NCBI GenBank assembly: GCA_029982755.1
Contig: JARRBR010000011.1
Location: forward strand, 1-41,872
Source of the DNA: Rhodocyclaceae bacterium
Lineage (GTDB): Bacteria > Pseudomonadota > Gammaproteobacteria > Burkholderiales > Rhodocyclaceae
Length of the DNA stretch: 41,872 bases
Direction of reading: 5' to 3'
Part shown: positions 7,285-17,777 of the stretch, piece after piece
Numbering within the stretch: position 1 is the stretch's first letter
Layout of the letters: the number at the start of each line of letters is the position of its first letter
Notes under the pieces: model-generated
What the model saw: only the letters and a program-made list of their open reading frames with translations
What the model was told of the DNA's origin: nothing
Database searches by the model: none
Position numbers and translations under genes: made by a program

Positions 7285-8580
7285 TCAGCGCGCGAGCGCC
7301 ATCGGCTGCTGGCTGCGCGCGACGTAGGCATCGACGAAGGCCAGCGGATTGGCGAGCAGACGCGCCTTCCAGTCGCCCAGCTTCACCTGGCCGTGGATCA
7401 GCCCGCGCAGCGCGCCGACGTGCTGGGTCAGCCCGATCGAGGTGGCGCCGATCATCACGTCGTCCTTGAACTGCAGGCTGAGGTAACGGTAGCGGGTCTC
7501 GTCGATCATCTCCACGCCGCTGCCGCCGGCTTCGGCCTTCTCGCCCCACCACTGGCCGAAGGACGAGGAGATCAGGCCCAGCGTGTCGAGCACGTTGATC
7601 GCGAGCACGCCGTTGAGCCGGGTGTCACGTGCCGCGGCGCTGCCGCGCGCCATGTTCATCGCGGCGATGCGCGCCTGGTCGGCGGCGTTGGGCTGGATCG
7701 CGGCGACCAGATGCGCGCCGGTGAAGAGATCCGGCGCCTCGGCCACGTCGCCGGCGGCGAAGACGCCGGGCACCGAGGTTTCCATGCGGTCGTCGACCAG
7801 CACGCCCTTGGCCACATGCACCGGCGTTTCCTCGAGGAAGCCGACATTGGGCGCGACGCCCGCGGCGACGATGACCAGGTCGCAGTCCAGGCGGTCGCCG
7901 GTGGACAGCGTGACCGCCAGCGGCGCGTCGCTGCCCGCCTCGCTGCCGCGATCGATGCGTTGCACGCCGGCCGAGGTCACGACGCGGATGCCCTTCTCCT
8001 CCACCCAGCGCTTGATCATGCCGCCGGCCTTGGGCGTCATCATGCGCGGCACCATGCGGTCGCCCATCTCCACCACCGTAAGCTGCACGCCACGCTTGGC
8101 GAGCGCCTCCATGATGATGCAGCCGATGAAGCCCGCGCCCAGCTGCAGCACGCGCGCGCCCGGTTTCGCATGGGCGGCGATCGCGCGCGCGTCGGCTAGC
8201 GTCCAGCAGGTCTGCACCTCGGGCAGATCGACGCCGGGGATCGGCGGACGCACCGGATGCGAGCCGGTGGCGATCAGCAGGCGGTCGTAGTCCTCGAAGT
8301 GACCGTCGTCGAACAGCACGGTGCGCTTTTCGGTATTGAGTGCCACCGCACGGCCGCGCAGCTGGCGGATGCGCAGGCGCTCGAAATGGTCCGCACCCTT
8401 GCGCAGCCAGGTGCCCGACTCGTCGATGTTGCCTTCGAGCAGGTAGGGGATGGCCATGCGCGAGTACGGCGGCGCATCCTCGTGGCCGACCATCAGGATG
8501 TCGTCGCCGGGCGCGGCCTTGCGCAGGGTTTCGGCGGCAACGACCCCCGCGGGGCCGTTGCCGAGAATCAGATGTTTCAT
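7285..8580 (-). CDS. aorC: AorC: FAD/NAD-binding subunit of the aldehyde oxidoreductase
   Basis: A 431-residue flavoprotein of the pyridine nucleotide-disulfide oxidoreductase family. The FAD-binding motif is at the N terminus (KHLILGNGPAGVVAAETLRK). The NAD(H)-binding Rossmann motif lies near one third (VLQLGAGFIGCIIMEAL), and the second FAD motif is GVFAAGDVAEAPD. In the Aromatoleum-type AOR, this subunit passes electrons from aldehyde oxidation to NAD+. ATG 8580 has GAGGA at good spacing and starts exactly at the FAD strand. It lies 59 nt after aorB and is followed closely by the MoaD-like gene. Confidence 0.88.
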   Translation of the reverse strand: MKHLILGNGPAGVVAAETLRKAAPGDDILMVGHEDAPPYSRMAIPYLLEGNIDESGTWLRKGADHFERLRIRQLRGRAVALNTEKRTVLFDDGHFEDYDRLLIATGSHPVRPPIPGVDLPEVQTCWTLADARAIAAHAKPGARVLQLGAGFIGCIIMEALAKRGVQLTVVEMGDRMVPRMMTPKAGGMIKRWVEEKGIRVVTSAGVQRIDRGSEAGSDAPLAVTLSTGDRLDCDLVIVAAGVAPNVGFLEETPVHVAKGVLVDDRMETSVPGVFAAGDVAEAPDLFTGAHLVAAIQPNAADQARIAAMNMARGSAAARDTRLNGVLAINVLDTLGLISSSFGQWWGEKAEAGGSGVEMIDETRYRYLSLQFKDDVMIGATSIGLTQHVGALRGLIHGQVKLGDWKARLLANPLAFVDAYVARSQQPMALAR

Positions 8581-8639
8581 TGGAACGTCCTCGAACGGCA
8601 CACGGGCTCCCGCGAAGGCGCCCGTGTGCGCTTGCGACA

Positions 8640-10487
8640 TCACAAACCCAGACGTGCGCGGGTCTCCGCGGTCGGTTCGCCCGCGGGCGTCCAGCCGCGT
8701 ACCTGGTAGTACTCGGGCAGCATCTTCGCCAGGCCGTTGACCAGGCCCTTGGCGGGACCGGTCTTGGCCGGTTCCTGGGTCAGGCGCGGCGGCAGGTTGT
8801 CGTCCTTGGCGGTGAAGCCTGCGGCGTTGTTGAACATGCGCTCCATGTTCCAGATGCGCTCGCCCACCTCGTTCAGCTTCTCCATGCTCCAGTCGCCCTC
8901 GCAGGCGGCGGCGACCTGCGGCTGCACGTCGGCCAGGGTCCAGGCGAAGCTGGTGAACACGCAGATGCCCGCCGAGTCGAACACCGCGGTCGCGTCCTGG
9001 AAGGCCTTCACCAGCTCCGGCTTACCGTCGGTGGTGAGCGGATCGGTCTTGACCGGGATACCGAGCACTTCGGATGCCACCGTGTAGCCGCGCAGGTGGC
9101 AGGCGCCGCGGTTGGAGGTGGCGTAGGCCAGGCCCATGCCCTGGATGCCGCGCGAGTCGTAGGCCGGGAACTCCTGGCCCTTGACGCTCATCGACAGCTC
9201 GGGACGGCCGTATTTCTCGCACAGGCGCTTGCTGCCCATGCCGAGCTCCTTGCCGAAGCCCTCGCCCACCGCGGTCATCTCGACCATCTTCGCCAGCGCC
9301 TCGGCCGAGCCGAAGGGCGCCGGGATGCCGATCTTCGCGTCATCGAGGATGCCCAGCTCGTACAGCTCCATCGCCGCGCCGACGGTGGCACCGAAGGAGA
9401 TCGGGTCCATGCCCTGCTCGTTGCAGATCAGGTTCGCGTACTGCAGCGCCTCGAGGTCGCCCACGCCGTTGGCCGCTCCGAGCGCCCACGCCGCCTCGTA
9501 TTCCAGGCCGCCGGAGGCGCCCCAGTATTTCGGGCTGTTCTTCACCGTGAAGTGGCCCTTGTCGATTTCCGAGATGCGACCGCAGGCGATGGTGCAGCCG
9601 AAGCAGGCGGCGTTGGTGACGAGGTGGGTCTTGCCATCGGACTCGCGCTTCTCGTGCATGGCCTCGGCGGAAATCTTGGACGCATCCTCGAACTGCACGT
9701 CGCGGTGGTTGCGGGTGGGCAGCGCGCCGATCTCGTTGATCACGTTCATCAGCACCTGGGTGCCGTACTTCGGCAGGCCCTGGCCGGTGACCGCGTTGTC
9801 GGCGAGCACCTTCTTGGCGTCGTTGGTGGCCTTGAGGAAGGCGCCGAAGTCCTTGATGCCCGACACGCCCTTGGTGCCGCGGATCGCCACCGCCTTGAGG
9901 TTCTTCGAGCCCATCACCGCGCCCACGCCCGAGCGGCCGGCCGCGCGATGCAGGTCATTGACGATGCAGGCGTACAGCACCTGATTCTCGCCGGCGACAC
10001 CGATCGAGGAGATGCGCACCAGCGGGTCCTGGAGTTCTTCCTTGATCTTCTCCTCGGTTTCCCAGCAGCTCTTGCCCCACAGGCCGGCGGCGTCGCGCAG
10101 CTCGGCCCTGTCGTTCTCGATGTAGAGCCACACCGGTTTGGCCGACCTGCCCTCGAAGACCACCATGTCCCAGCCGGCGAACTTCATCTCGGCGCCGAAG
10201 AAGCCGCCCGAGTTCGAGCACGCGATGGCACCGGTCAGCGGGCCCTTGGTGACGACGGTGTAGCGACCGCCGGTCGAGGCCATGGTGCCGGTCAGCGGCC
10301 CGGTGGCCATGATCATCTTGTTGTCGGGCGACAGCGGATCGACCCTGGGGTCGATCTCGGACACCAGGTACTTGGTGGCCAGGCCGCGCGAGCCGAGGTA
10401 TTCGTCGGCCCACTTCATGTTCAGCGCTTCTTCCGTACAGGTACCGGCCGTGAGGTTCACCCGCAGGACTTTTCTGTTCCAACCCAT
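8640..10487 (-). CDS. aorB: AorB: tungsten-containing aldehyde:ferredoxin oxidoreductase large subunit
   Basis: A 615-residue catalytic subunit that oxidises aldehydes to carboxylic acids in the cytoplasm using a tungsten bis-pterin. The AOR N-terminal domain (MGWNRKVLRVNLTAGTCTEE, then GPLTGTMASTGGRYTVVTKG) and the pterin-contacting RSGVGAVMGSKNLKA are present. The [4Fe-4S] cluster ligands are Cys295, Cys298 and Cys302 (AACFGCTIACGR), with the fourth at Cys509 (AGICVFTSF). Length matches archaeal and betaproteobacterial AORs. It starts 12 nt after aorA. Tungsten rather than molybdenum is family knowledge, supported by the tupBC genes downstream. Confidence 0.95.
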   Translation of the reverse strand: MGWNRKVLRVNLTAGTCTEEALNMKWADEYLGSRGLATKYLVSEIDPRVDPLSPDNKMIMATGPLTGTMASTGGRYTVVTKGPLTGAIACSNSGGFFGAEMKFAGWDMVVFEGRSAKPVWLYIENDRAELRDAAGLWGKSCWETEEKIKEELQDPLVRISSIGVAGENQVLYACIVNDLHRAAGRSGVGAVMGSKNLKAVAIRGTKGVSGIKDFGAFLKATNDAKKVLADNAVTGQGLPKYGTQVLMNVINEIGALPTRNHRDVQFEDASKISAEAMHEKRESDGKTHLVTNAACFGCTIACGRISEIDKGHFTVKNSPKYWGASGGLEYEAAWALGAANGVGDLEALQYANLICNEQGMDPISFGATVGAAMELYELGILDDAKIGIPAPFGSAEALAKMVEMTAVGEGFGKELGMGSKRLCEKYGRPELSMSVKGQEFPAYDSRGIQGMGLAYATSNRGACHLRGYTVASEVLGIPVKTDPLTTDGKPELVKAFQDATAVFDSAGICVFTSFAWTLADVQPQVAAACEGDWSMEKLNEVGERIWNMERMFNNAAGFTAKDDNLPPRLTQEPAKTGPAKGLVNGLAKMLPEYYQVRGWTPAGEPTAETRARLGL

Positions 10488-10499
10488 GACGTGTCCTCC

Positions 10500-10979
10500 T
10501 CAGGCAGCGGCCGAAGCCGGCGTGTTGGCCTTGGCGGCCCAGGCGCGCATCTTGTCGATGCCGGTCCAGTCGGCGTCGACATAGGTGATGGCGCCGGTGG
10601 GACAGGCGCTGGCGCAGGCGGGATTGCCCTCGCACAGGTCGCACTTCTGCACCTTGCCGGTGTCCTGGTTGTAGTTGATGGTGCCGAACGGGCAGGCGAT
10701 GGTGCACACCTTGCAGCCGACGCAGGTGTCCTCGAACACCATCTTGGCGCCCGTGGTGAGATCGATGCGGATCGCATCCACCGGACAGGAGTTCAGGCAC
10801 CAGGCCTCGGTGCACTGCGTGCAGGTGTAGGGCACCTTGCGGCCCTCGTGTTCGAAGTTGAACACCTTGATGCGCGACTTGCTCGGATTGATGACCCCGG
10901 TGTGCTCGTAGGAGCAGGCCATCTCGCATTGCAGACAGCCGGTGCACTTCGCGGGATCAATGTGCAGTGCTTTCCACAT
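10500..10979 (-). CDS. aorA: AorA: polyferredoxin-like electron-transfer subunit of AOR
   Basis: A 159-residue iron-sulfur protein of the HycB/DmsB type with four Cys clusters, enough for four [4Fe-4S] centres: CTGCLQCEMAC near residue 12, CTQCTEAWCLNSCP, CVGCKVCTIACP, and CDLCEGNPACASACP. It would wire AorB to AorC. It is the first structural gene of the operon. ATG 10979 has AGGAGA six nt upstream. A 144-bp gap separates it from the activator gene; it holds a possible sigma-70 promoter and two short dyads. Confidence 0.93.
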   Translation of the reverse strand: MWKALHIDPAKCTGCLQCEMACSYEHTGVINPSKSRIKVFNFEHEGRKVPYTCTQCTEAWCLNSCPVDAIRIDLTTGAKMVFEDTCVGCKVCTIACPFGTINYNQDTGKVQKCDLCEGNPACASACPTGAITYVDADWTGIDKMRAWAAKANTPASAAA

Positions 10980-11088
10980 CGATCGTCTCCTGATTCGTTA
11001 TTGGTTGATGCAATCGGTCGCCGGACCGAACACCCTGCCCCCGGCGACCCACAGGTGCTTCACAGGTCAAAGCGCCTATGCAAATTCA

Positions 11089-11116
11089 AGCATAAGCCAT
11101 GCCTATGGAAGGTCAA
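11089..11116 (-). promoter_or_regulatory. Candidate sigma-70 promoter of the aor operon
   Basis: On the minus strand TTGACC (11111-11116) and TATGCT (11089-11094) are separated by 16 bp. A short dyad TATGC-N8-GCATA overlaps the -10 side, and a second (TCGGTC-gccg-GACCGA, 11014-11029) lies in the leader. No good -24/-12 element was found in this gap. The match is moderate. Confidence 0.4.
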
Positions 11117-11123
11117 CCCGGGA

Positions 11124-13193
<2,070 letters not shown>

Positions 13194-13284
13194 AGTCCTC
13201 TCGTCTCCTCCGGGTGGCCTGGCCGCGATGCCCGCGACCGGCTGCCTCGAATTTCTGGGTTCCACGATTCGCAACGTAGCACTT

Positions 13285-13301
13285 GATCCGTCTCGCAACA
13301 A
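13285..13301 (+). promoter_or_regulatory. Possible distal enhancer site upstream of cytochrome promoter
   Basis: TGATCCGTCTCGCAACA keeps most bases of the 17-bp site TGTTGCGCTTCGGAACA seen at 17961 (TG.T.CG...CG.AACA). It lies 109 nt upstream of the -24 element. This is a weaker match than the sites at 14809 and 17961. Confidence 0.35.
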
Positions 13302-13351
13302 ACGGCGTGCTCCGTTTACCCGGCTCCTGAGCAGGAATCTTGCCAGCTCGA

Positions 13352-13368
13352 AAAATCGGCGCGGAACA
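13352..13368 (+). promoter_or_regulatory. Proximal enhancer half-site upstream of cytochrome promoter
   Basis: The right half CGGAACA is identical to the strong site at 17961-17977, and the next bases (AAGGCCCGT, allowing one extra A) also match. The left half has degenerated. The gap from its end to the TGG of the -24 element is 42 nt, exactly as at the SoxYZ-like promoter. Confidence 0.5.
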
Positions 13369-13410
13369 AAGGCCCGTGCGGCGGCCCTTGCAGCGCGATT
13401 ATCCCCCAGG

Positions 13411-13426
13411 TGGCACGCCGATTGCA
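13411..13426 (+). promoter_or_regulatory. Sigma-54 promoter of the cytochrome/binding-protein operon
   Basis: TGGCACGCCGATTGCA is a full match to the RpoN consensus, with GG and GC 10 nt apart. The predicted start of transcription (~13437) gives a ~40-nt leader to ATG 13479. It also rules out an upstream in-frame start at 13410 for the cytochrome. Confidence 0.88.
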
Positions 13427-13478
13427 GTTGAGGCTTCATCCGGAGGAACCGGATCAAGACCCGATTCGAACCACACCC

Positions 13479-13943
13479 ATGAGGATCAACAAGGTGAAGA
13501 CAAGAACCTTGACGGAGACACTGCTGCGCCGACTCGCCCTCGGTACCGCCACCCTCGGCATCGCGGCCGCCGCCACCTTCGCCCACGCGCACGGCGACGT
13601 CACCCCGCAGGCGGTGGACACCTCCAGCCTGAAGCAGCTCGGCGGGGACTGGCTGATCGCCAACCCCTACCGCGACAATGCGGATGCGATCCGTATCGGC
13701 GACTCGGCCTTCAACCAGAACTGCGCGCGCTGCCACGGCCTGGGCGCGGTCTCCGGCGGCATCGCCCCCGACCTGCGCTACCTGGAGCGCGGCGACGAGA
13801 TGGACGAGTTCTTCATCGGCAAGGTGCGCAACGGCGTGACCCGCAACGGCGCGGTGTACATGCCGCCCTTCGAGGGCATGCTGACGCAGGAAGCCATGTG
13901 GGCGATCCGCGCCTGGCTGGAGACGGTCCATGAAGAACAGTGA
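13479..13943 (+). CDS. PedF-like periplasmic cytochrome c associated with PQQ alcohol dehydrogenase
   Basis: A 154-residue class I c-type cytochrome. The signal peptide is LALGTATLGIAAAATFAHAH. One haem site CARCH (Cys82, Cys85, His86) is followed by the Met axial ligand in AVYMPPF (Met128). It would accept electrons from the PQQ enzyme in the periplasm, as in the ped/exa systems. ATG 13479 is used; a GTG at 13494 with AGGA upstream is an alternative that still leaves a signal peptide. Its stop overlaps the next gene by 14 nt, so the two are coupled. It is transcribed from the -24/-12 element at 13411. Confidence 0.88.
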   Translation: MRINKVKTRTLTETLLRRLALGTATLGIAAAATFAHAHGDVTPQAVDTSSLKQLGGDWLIANPYRDNADAIRIGDSAFNQNCARCHGLGAVSGGIAPDLRYLERGDEMDEFFIGKVRNGVTRNGAVYMPPFEGMLTQEAMWAIRAWLETVHEEQ

Positions 13944-14778
13944 TCGCCGCCGCTTCCTGCTCGGCGCCGGCGCCCTTGCCCTGCTCGCCGCCAGCCCGGT
14001 GCGGGCGGCGGCGGCCGAGCTCGAGCTGCAGCAGGCGGGCACGCTGCGGGTGGCGGTGTACGCCAACTTCGCACCCTTCTCGGCGGCCGGCAAGGGCATC
14101 GACGTCGCCCTCGGCCGCGCGCTGGCCGAGCGCCTCGGGCTGCAGCCGCAGATCGTCGAGTTCCCGGCCGACGAGAACATGAACGACGACCTGCGCAACA
14201 TGGTCTGGCGCGGCCACTACCTCGGCCACAAGCCGGGCGACGTGATGCTGCACGTGCCGGTTGACGTGAATTTCGCCGCCGCCAACCGCCAGGTGAAGAT
14301 CTTCGCCCCCTATCACCTGGAGACCCTGGCGCTGGCGCGCATCGCCGAGCGCGTGCCGGCCCCCTCAGCCTCGGCGGCGGAGAGCTTCGCGGTGTTCACC
14401 CAGGAGCGCATCGGCGTGGAACTGGACACCCACGCCAGCGACTTCCTGCTCCACCTGATGGACGGCGCGCTGCGCCCCAACGTCGTGCATTTCCGCACCC
14501 TGGGCGAGGCCGCGGCAGCGCTGAAGAAGGGCGACATCGCCGCGGTCATGGGCACGCGCAGCGAGCTCGAAGCTGCGCTCGCATCCCACCCCGGCGTCGC
14601 CCTCGACACACTCGCCATGCCCGAACTGCGTCTCAGCGGCTGGCCGCTGGGCATGGCCGTCAAGGCCGACAGCGGCGCGCTCGCCGACGCCCTCGGCAGG
14701 GCGCTCGCGGACCTCCAGCGCTCGGGCGAACTCGCCCGCATCTTCGAAGCCGGCGGCGTCCGCCATCGCCTGCCCTGA
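13930..14778 (+). CDS. MxaJ-like periplasmic binding protein of a quinoprotein system
   Basis: A 282-residue protein of the extracellular solute-binding family 3 fold. The N terminus is Tat-like (NSDRRRFLLGAGALALLA, twin or triple Arg then a hydrophobic stretch). The core begins LQQAGTLRVAVYANFAPFSA and has ...KGIDVALGRALAERLGL, the usual amino-acid-binding-protein pattern. No permease or ATPase is adjacent. Binding proteins of this kind next to PQQ dehydrogenases (MxaJ/XoxJ) are thought to help the enzyme mature or bind its partner rather than drive import. It is co-transcribed with the cytochrome. It converges on the double-Cache gene across a large palindrome. Confidence 0.82.
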   Translation: MKNSDRRRFLLGAGALALLAASPVRAAAAELELQQAGTLRVAVYANFAPFSAAGKGIDVALGRALAERLGLQPQIVEFPADENMNDDLRNMVWRGHYLGHKPGDVMLHVPVDVNFAAANRQVKIFAPYHLETLALARIAERVPAPSASAAESFAVFTQERIGVELDTHASDFLLHLMDGALRPNVVHFRTLGEAAAALKKGDIAAVMGTRSELEAALASHPGVALDTLAMPELRLSGWPLGMAVKADSGALADALGRALADLQRSGELARIFEAGGVRHRLP

Positions 14779-14783
14779 GCAAT

Positions 14784-14837
14784 GGAACGTTCCGGAGCGC
14801 AACGAATTTGTTGCGCTCCGGAACAACCCATTGTTCC
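14784..14837. repeat. Nested palindromes containing an enhancer-like 17-mer
   Basis: GTTCCGGAGCGCAAC (14789-14803) and GTTGCGCTCCGGAAC (14810-14824) are perfect 15-bp arms around GAATTT. The right side reads TGTTGCGCTCCGGAACA (14809-14825), 16/17 identical to the site at 17961-17977. Flanking it are GGAACGTTCC (14784-14793) and GGAACAA-ccca-TTGTTCC (14820-14837). It sits between convergent genes, so it could be a terminator, but neither strand shows a T tract. Confidence 0.75.
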
Positions 14838-15698
14838 TTATTCCAGGTAGTGCCCGACCCCGATCAGCGAGCGCCCGTCGCGGCGCACGTAGGAGCGCTT
14901 GTGCTCCACCACGTTGGTGACCGGATTGCGCCAGACGTAGTCGACCGTTGCTTCATCCGCAGACTGGAGCTTGGCGACCATCTCGGCGACCAGCGCATTG
15001 CCCGCCGCGTCGCGCAGGCCGAGGGCGTCCGTGTCCGCCAGCGCAGGATTCATCCCCATCGCCTCGAAGCGGCCGCTGTCCATGTCCACCATGAACACGT
15101 AGAGATCGTCCCTGACGAACTCGCCGCGACGGTCGTTGAAACGCGCCGCGGCGGCGGCGTGGCCGTCGCTGCGCGCCAGCGCGACCGCACGCTCTAGCAT
15201 CGCGCGCGCATCGTCGGCGCTGGCGCGCGGTGCCGAGTACCCCACGCCGAGCACGTAGCTGCCGTGCTTGCGGACGTAGCTGACCTTGGGCTCGACCTTG
15301 TTGGTCACCCGGTTCAGCCACATGTAGCGCACCGTGGCCTCAGGGCTGACGCGGGTACGGTCGATCATCTCGCGGAACAGCGGGTTGCCGGCGGCGTCGG
15401 TGGTGTTGAGCACGGTGAGGCCGACCAGCGCCTCCGGGGCCGCGCCGCTGGCGTGATAGACGCCCTTGTCGTCGATCACGAACACGTACAGGTCCTTGCG
15501 CACGAACTCGCCCTTGCGGTCGTTGAAGGCGGCGAAGGCGCGCTCGGGGCCGTTCGTGTCCATGTACTTCACCGCCAGCTCGAACAGGGTGCGCGCCTCG
15601 CGCGGCGTGGCGCGCTCGCCGGCATGGACGGCGAGGCTGGCCAGGGTGGTGAAGGCCACCGCGGCCAGGGTCTTGGTCTTCGGGAAATGCTTCATCAT
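14838..15698 (-). CDS. Secreted tandem sCache_2 protein in the PQQ cluster
   Basis: A 286-residue exported protein made of a signal peptide (KTLAAVAFTTLASLAVHAGE) and two single-Cache-type-2 domains in tandem. Each repeat has the same order of motifs: AAFNDRKGEFVRKDLYVFVI / ARFNDRRGEFVRDDLYVFMV, then DAAGNPLF / DAAGNALV, then VRYMWLNRVTNKVEPKVSYV / VDYVWRNPVTNVVEHKRSYV. Cache domains usually sense small molecules outside the cell as part of chemoreceptors or kinases. Here there is no membrane helix, HAMP or output domain, so it is a free periplasmic binder. It lies downstream of the PQQ dehydrogenase on the same strand. The start ATG 15698 (second ATG follows) has GGAG upstream. Confidence 0.85.
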   Translation of the reverse strand: MMKHFPKTKTLAAVAFTTLASLAVHAGERATPREARTLFELAVKYMDTNGPERAFAAFNDRKGEFVRKDLYVFVIDDKGVYHASGAAPEALVGLTVLNTTDAAGNPLFREMIDRTRVSPEATVRYMWLNRVTNKVEPKVSYVRKHGSYVLGVGYSAPRASADDARAMLERAVALARSDGHAAAAARFNDRRGEFVRDDLYVFMVDMDSGRFEAMGMNPALADTDALGLRDAAGNALVAEMVAKLQSADEATVDYVWRNPVTNVVEHKRSYVRRDGRSLIGVGHYLE

Positions 15699-15884
15699 CG
15701 GGACTCCATGGTTGCAGACTTGCGCGGCTGGGGGATCGGTTCGCCTCGGGCTGGCGGCAGGTTCGAATCCGGCATGCGCCGCCGCGGCCAATGCAGTGCG
15801 GCCCGGGCGCTGCTGCGTCCGGGCCGCCACTGCGGGCCGTGGCACCGCCGCGCAGGCGGGCCACGGAACCAGACCCCAGCCGGA
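15699..15884. other. Gap between PQQ dehydrogenase and double-Cache gene, with a stem-loop
   Basis: This non-coding 186-bp gap contains a long imperfect stem: CAGTGCGGCCCGG (15794-15806) pairs with the segment 15819-15832 with one bulge, around a 12-nt loop. It could attenuate or end the dehydrogenase transcript, but no T tract follows on the minus strand. No -24/-12 promoter was seen for the downstream gene. Confidence 0.45.
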
Positions 15885-17693
15885 TCAGCTCTTGTGCAGC
15901 TTGAACACCCAGACGGTGCCGCCCTGCTCGAGATAGTTCACACGCTTGGCGACGTCGCCGCCCCACAGCGGCACCGCGCCGCCCCAGCCCGACACGACGG
16001 CCACGTACTGCTCGCCGTCCGCTTCCCAGGTCACCGGCGGCGCGATGACGCCCGAGCCGGTCTGGAACTGCCAGACCTCCTCGCCCGTCTTCGCATTCAC
16101 CGCCTTCAGGAAGCCCTCGGGCGTGCCGTAGAACACGAGGTTGCCGCCGGTGGTCAGCACCCCGCCCCACAGCGGCGCATTGTTCTTGACCTCCCATACG
16201 ATCTTGCCGCTCACCGGATCCACCGCGCGCATCGCGCCGATGTAGTCCTCGTACAGCGGCTTGATGGTGAAGCCGGCGCCCAGGTAGGCGGCGCCGCGCT
16301 TGTAGCTCACCGGCTCGTTCCAGATGTCCATGCCCCACTCGTTGGCCGGCACGTAGAACAGGCCGGTCTCCGGGCTGAAGGCCATCGGCATCTGGTTCTT
16401 GCCACCGAGGAAGGACGGCGCGTTGAACACCACCTTGCCCTTGCCGCCCTCGACCGCGCCGCCGCCCTCGGTGAAGGGGTTGCCGGGGCGCTTGGTGTCG
16501 TCGAAGATCGGCCGCCCGGTCTGCATGTCGATGCCCTTGGCCCAGTCGATGCGGGTCACGAACGGGAAGGCGTTGAGCAGCTTGCCGTTGGTGCGGTCAT
16601 TGACGAAGAAGAAGCCGTTGCGGTCGGCCTTGCCGCCGGCCTTCACCACCTGGCCGGTCTTCGGGTCCTTGTATTCGAAGGAGATGAATTCGTTGACACC
16701 GTCATAGTCCCAGCCGTCGTGCGGGGTGCTCTGGTAGTGCCAGGCGATCTTGCCGGTGTCGGGATCGATGGCGACGGTGGCCGAGGAGTACAGGTTGTCG
16801 CCCGGGCGCAGCCAGGAGTTCCACGGCGCCGGATTGCCGGTGCCCATGAAGATCAGGTCCACGTCGGGGTCGTAGTAGGCCGCCTGCCAGGTCGCCGCGC
16901 CGCCGGTCTTCCACAGGTCGCCCGGCCAGCTGGCGTTGGTCGTGCCCGAGATGCCGTTCTCGACCTTGTTGCCGTCCTTGTCGTAGGTGTAGCCCATGTG
17001 GCCCTCGACCACCGGGCGCATCCACACCATCTTGCCGGTCTTCGCGTCGCGCGCCTCGACCCGGCCCATGACCCCGAACTCGCCGCCCGACACGCCGGTG
17101 ATGATCAGGCCCTTGACGATCTGCGGCGCCGCGGTCAGCGAGTAGCCGGCCTTGTAGTCGTCGACCTTCTCGCGCCACACGACCTTGCCGGTGTCCTTGT
17201 TGAGGGCGACGAGCTGGGCGTCGAGGGTGCCGAAGATCACCAGGTCGCCGTACAGCGCCGCGCCGCGGTTGATGACGTCGCAGCAGGGCATGATGCCTTC
17301 GGGCAGGCGATGCTCGTATTTCCACAGCTTGGCGCCGGTCTTCGCATCGAGCGCGTAGATGCGGCTGTAGGAGCCGGTCACGTACATCTTGCCGTCGTGG
17401 ATCAGCGGCTGCGACTGCTGGCCGCGCTGCTTCTCGCCGCCGAAGGAGAACGCCCACGCCGGCACCAGGTTCTTCACCGTCTCGGGGTTCACCTTGTCGA
17501 GCGGGCTGTAGCGCTGGCCCTTGGTGCCCAGGCCGTGGGTGACGACCTGATGGGTGGTTTCCGCATCCCTCAGGATGTCCTCGTCAGTCACGCTGGCCGC
17601 CAGGGCGCCGCCCGCGGTGCCGAAGCCCGCGATGGCGATGGCGACGGCGCTCAGCATGGCGGGCAGGTGCTGCCGCCGGGTGTGCTTCTTCAT
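15885..17693 (-). CDS. PQQ-dependent alcohol dehydrogenase, lanthanide type (PedH/ExaF-like)
   Basis: A 602-residue periplasmic quinoprotein that oxidises alcohols to aldehydes. The signal peptide is [20 protein letters not shown]. An eight-bladed propeller follows with repeated 'D.KTGK..W' tryptophan-docking motifs. Vicinal Cys137-Cys138 ([10 protein letters not shown]) form the disulfide over PQQ. Metal/PQQ ligands are Glu205 (GGEFG), Asn287 (GTGNPAPWN) and catalytic Asp329 in GWDYDGVN. Asp331, two residues on, is the extra acidic ligand that separates lanthanide enzymes (XoxF, ExaF, PedH: D-x-D) from calcium enzymes. No haem domain is fused, so it needs a separate cytochrome (one is encoded at 13.5 kb). 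ATG 17693 follows GAGGAGTC. It is driven by a -24/-12 element 85-100 nt upstream. Confidence 0.93.
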   Translation of the reverse strand: MKKHTRRQHLPAMLSAVAIAIAGFGTAGGALAASVTDEDILRDAETTHQVVTHGLGTKGQRYSPLDKVNPETVKNLVPAWAFSFGGEKQRGQQSQPLIHDGKMYVTGSYSRIYALDAKTGAKLWKYEHRLPEGIMPCCDVINRGAALYGDLVIFGTLDAQLVALNKDTGKVVWREKVDDYKAGYSLTAAPQIVKGLIITGVSGGEFGVMGRVEARDAKTGKMVWMRPVVEGHMGYTYDKDGNKVENGISGTTNASWPGDLWKTGGAATWQAAYYDPDVDLIFMGTGNPAPWNSWLRPGDNLYSSATVAIDPDTGKIAWHYQSTPHDGWDYDGVNEFISFEYKDPKTGQVVKAGGKADRNGFFFVNDRTNGKLLNAFPFVTRIDWAKGIDMQTGRPIFDDTKRPGNPFTEGGGAVEGGKGKVVFNAPSFLGGKNQMPMAFSPETGLFYVPANEWGMDIWNEPVSYKRGAAYLGAGFTIKPLYEDYIGAMRAVDPVSGKIVWEVKNNAPLWGGVLTTGGNLVFYGTPEGFLKAVNAKTGEEVWQFQTGSGVIAPPVTWEADGEQYVAVVSGWGGAVPLWGGDVAKRVNYLEQGGTVWVFKLHKS

Positions 17694-17777
17694 CTTCGAC
17701 TCCTCCTCGTGTCTCTCTTGCCTGTTGTGTGGTGGCATGGGCTCCGGCACCGCTGCGGCACCGGACGGGAGGCAAAC

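Noticed and set aside
13410-13478. An upstream in-frame start for the cytochrome gene
   Set aside because: It overlaps the -24/-12 promoter at 13411-13426, so it cannot be in the transcript; a good signal peptide starts at ATG 13479.
13930-14778. Possibility that this binding protein is the missing TupA
   Set aside because: Its sequence is of the amino-acid-binding (family 3) type with a Tat-like signal and it is coupled to a cytochrome c gene; TupA has a different fold family and the TSTT-type tungstate motif near its N terminus is not seen.
15755-15790. GGTTCGAATCC, the T-arm signature of a tRNA, in the gap before the double-Cache gene
   Set aside because: The flanking bases do not form a T stem without mismatch, there is no matching 7-bp acceptor stem, and no D or anticodon arm is visible upstream.
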